Assembly (NCBI RefSeq): GCF_014873705.1
Contig: NZ_JADBDS010000001.1
Coordinates: 1,426,001-1,490,000 of the forward strand
DNA from: Mycobacterium sp. OAS707
Lineage (GTDB): Bacteria > Actinomycetota > Actinomycetes > Mycobacteriales > Mycobacteriaceae
DNA: 64,000 bases
Direction of reading: 5' to 3'
Shown here: positions 63,637 through 64,000 of the stretch, one piece after another
Layout: each line of letters starts with the position of its first letter
How positions within the stretch are numbered: position 1 is the first letter of the stretch
The notes under the pieces: generated by a model
What the model was told of the DNA's origin: nothing
Database searches by the model: none
The model's input: only the letters and a program-made list of their open reading frames with translations
Made by a program: the position numbers and the translations under genes

Positions 63637-64000
63637 AGCAGTGCGTACCTTCCGTTTGCTAAGAATCGGTAGCCCTGGCCGATCATAGCGGCCAATGACT
63701 AACTATTGCACTACTGTCAAGAGTTCGCTGAGCGAACCGGAAAAGACGCTGGTCAGTCACAATCCCCTCGGATGGCTTGATTGCTGTTCGCGGCGTTTTG
63801 AACGGCGAAGATAACGCTCCGCAACGGCGCGGACAGCCAATAGTAGCGTGTGCGGAGCCGTATTACGAAGCGAGAGCGAAGCCGAGTAAAAGCATTGCCC
63901 AGCCACACCCCAGCTAGCGTTCAGCCGACGAATTCTTGTCACTACGAATCCCGCACAACGTGATCGCTGAGAGGCCGCAGGGGGCAGTCGAGCACCCCCT
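63637..64000. other. Intergenic region at the right edge with a promoter for the sugar transferase
   Basis: 364 bases without a supported gene, noticeably richer in A and T than the rest. On the minus strand TATGAT (63687-63682) is a good -10 about 46 bases before the GTG at 63636. A TTGACA lies farther upstream (near 63717) but too far to pair with it. GTTCGC/GCGAAC (around 63723-63737) is a small inverted repeat. Short frames here look random. Confidence 0.5.

Noticed and set aside
63757..63942. 61-codon minus-strand frame near the right edge
   Set aside because: Arg/Ser/Leu-rich, no ribosome binding site and no family likeness; it lies in the AT-rich promoter region.

Overview
The window is chromosomal DNA of a mycobacterium, most likely a fast- or intermediate-growing Mycolicibacterium-type species. 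The evidence is high GC content, many GTG starts, mycobacterial hallmark genes (mtrA-mtrB-lpqB, whiB2/whmD, fbiA-fbiB, wbbL1, a Lcp1-type ligase, desA3) and gene order that follows the M. tuberculosis segment Rv3226c-Rv3279c almost gene by gene. There are no rRNA or tRNA genes, no insertion sequences, no phage genes and no CRISPR array. The left edge cuts one gene; the right edge ends in about 360 bases without a gene.

Layout. 1-2.2 kb: a cut MpaB/DUF2236 oxygenase, a small membrane protein, and a TetR regulator coupled to an enoyl-CoA hydratase/isomerase. 2.3-5.4 kb: an SRAP protein diverging from aroA-rsgA, closed by a strong hairpin. 5.4-13 kb: a small exported protein, an aldo-keto reductase, a methyltransferase, the desA3 fatty-acid desaturase with its flavin/[2Fe-2S] reductase (two near-identical palindromic operators), a WS/DGAT-like protein with a degenerate active site, and small conserved genes. 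13-25.4 kb: secA1, the ribosome hibernation factor, a ComF-type phosphoribosyltransferase, an inserted three-gene redox module (Rieske lipoprotein, five-helix DUF6529 protein, anchored protein), lpqB-mtrB-mtrA, tmk, a hemophore-like protein and an ECF sigma factor behind a SoxR/MerR-like box. 25.5-30.9 kb: sahH and the alkane hydroxylase operon alkB-rubA-rubB-tetR, in which rubA carries an in-frame stop, then an amino-acid permease.

30.9-43 kb: a flavoprotein, then a seven-kilobase block not found at this place in M. tuberculosis (adenylate cyclase-ATPase, SnoaL-like protein, FadE10-like acyl-CoA dehydrogenase, small protein, DUF808 protein), then manA, an SIS-like gene and manB for mannose activation. 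43-54.7 kb: DUF3499, a degenerate metallopeptidase, whiB2, fbiA-fbiB (coenzyme F420), a Nudix hydrolase, manC, wbbL1 (arabinogalactan linker), an intruding GMC oxidoreductase, rmlD, the Lcp cell-wall ligase and a TIGR03089 protein. 54.8-63.6 kb: purK-purE with a methyltransferase and fadE25, gtrA, a PH-domain protein, a secreted lipase-like hydrolase, birA and a polyprenyl-phosphate sugar-phosphate transferase.

The common theme is envelope construction and its control: GDP-mannose (manA, manB, manC), rhamnose (rmlD, wbbL1), arabinogalactan attachment (Lcp), Sec export (secA1) and division/envelope signalling (MtrAB-LpqB, WhiB2). A second theme is lipid and alkane oxidation (desA3, alkB, fadE genes). 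At least eleven genes have a TANNNT -10 hexamer 6-8 bases before an ATG or GTG, which is the architecture of leaderless mycobacterial transcripts; this was used to choose several starts.
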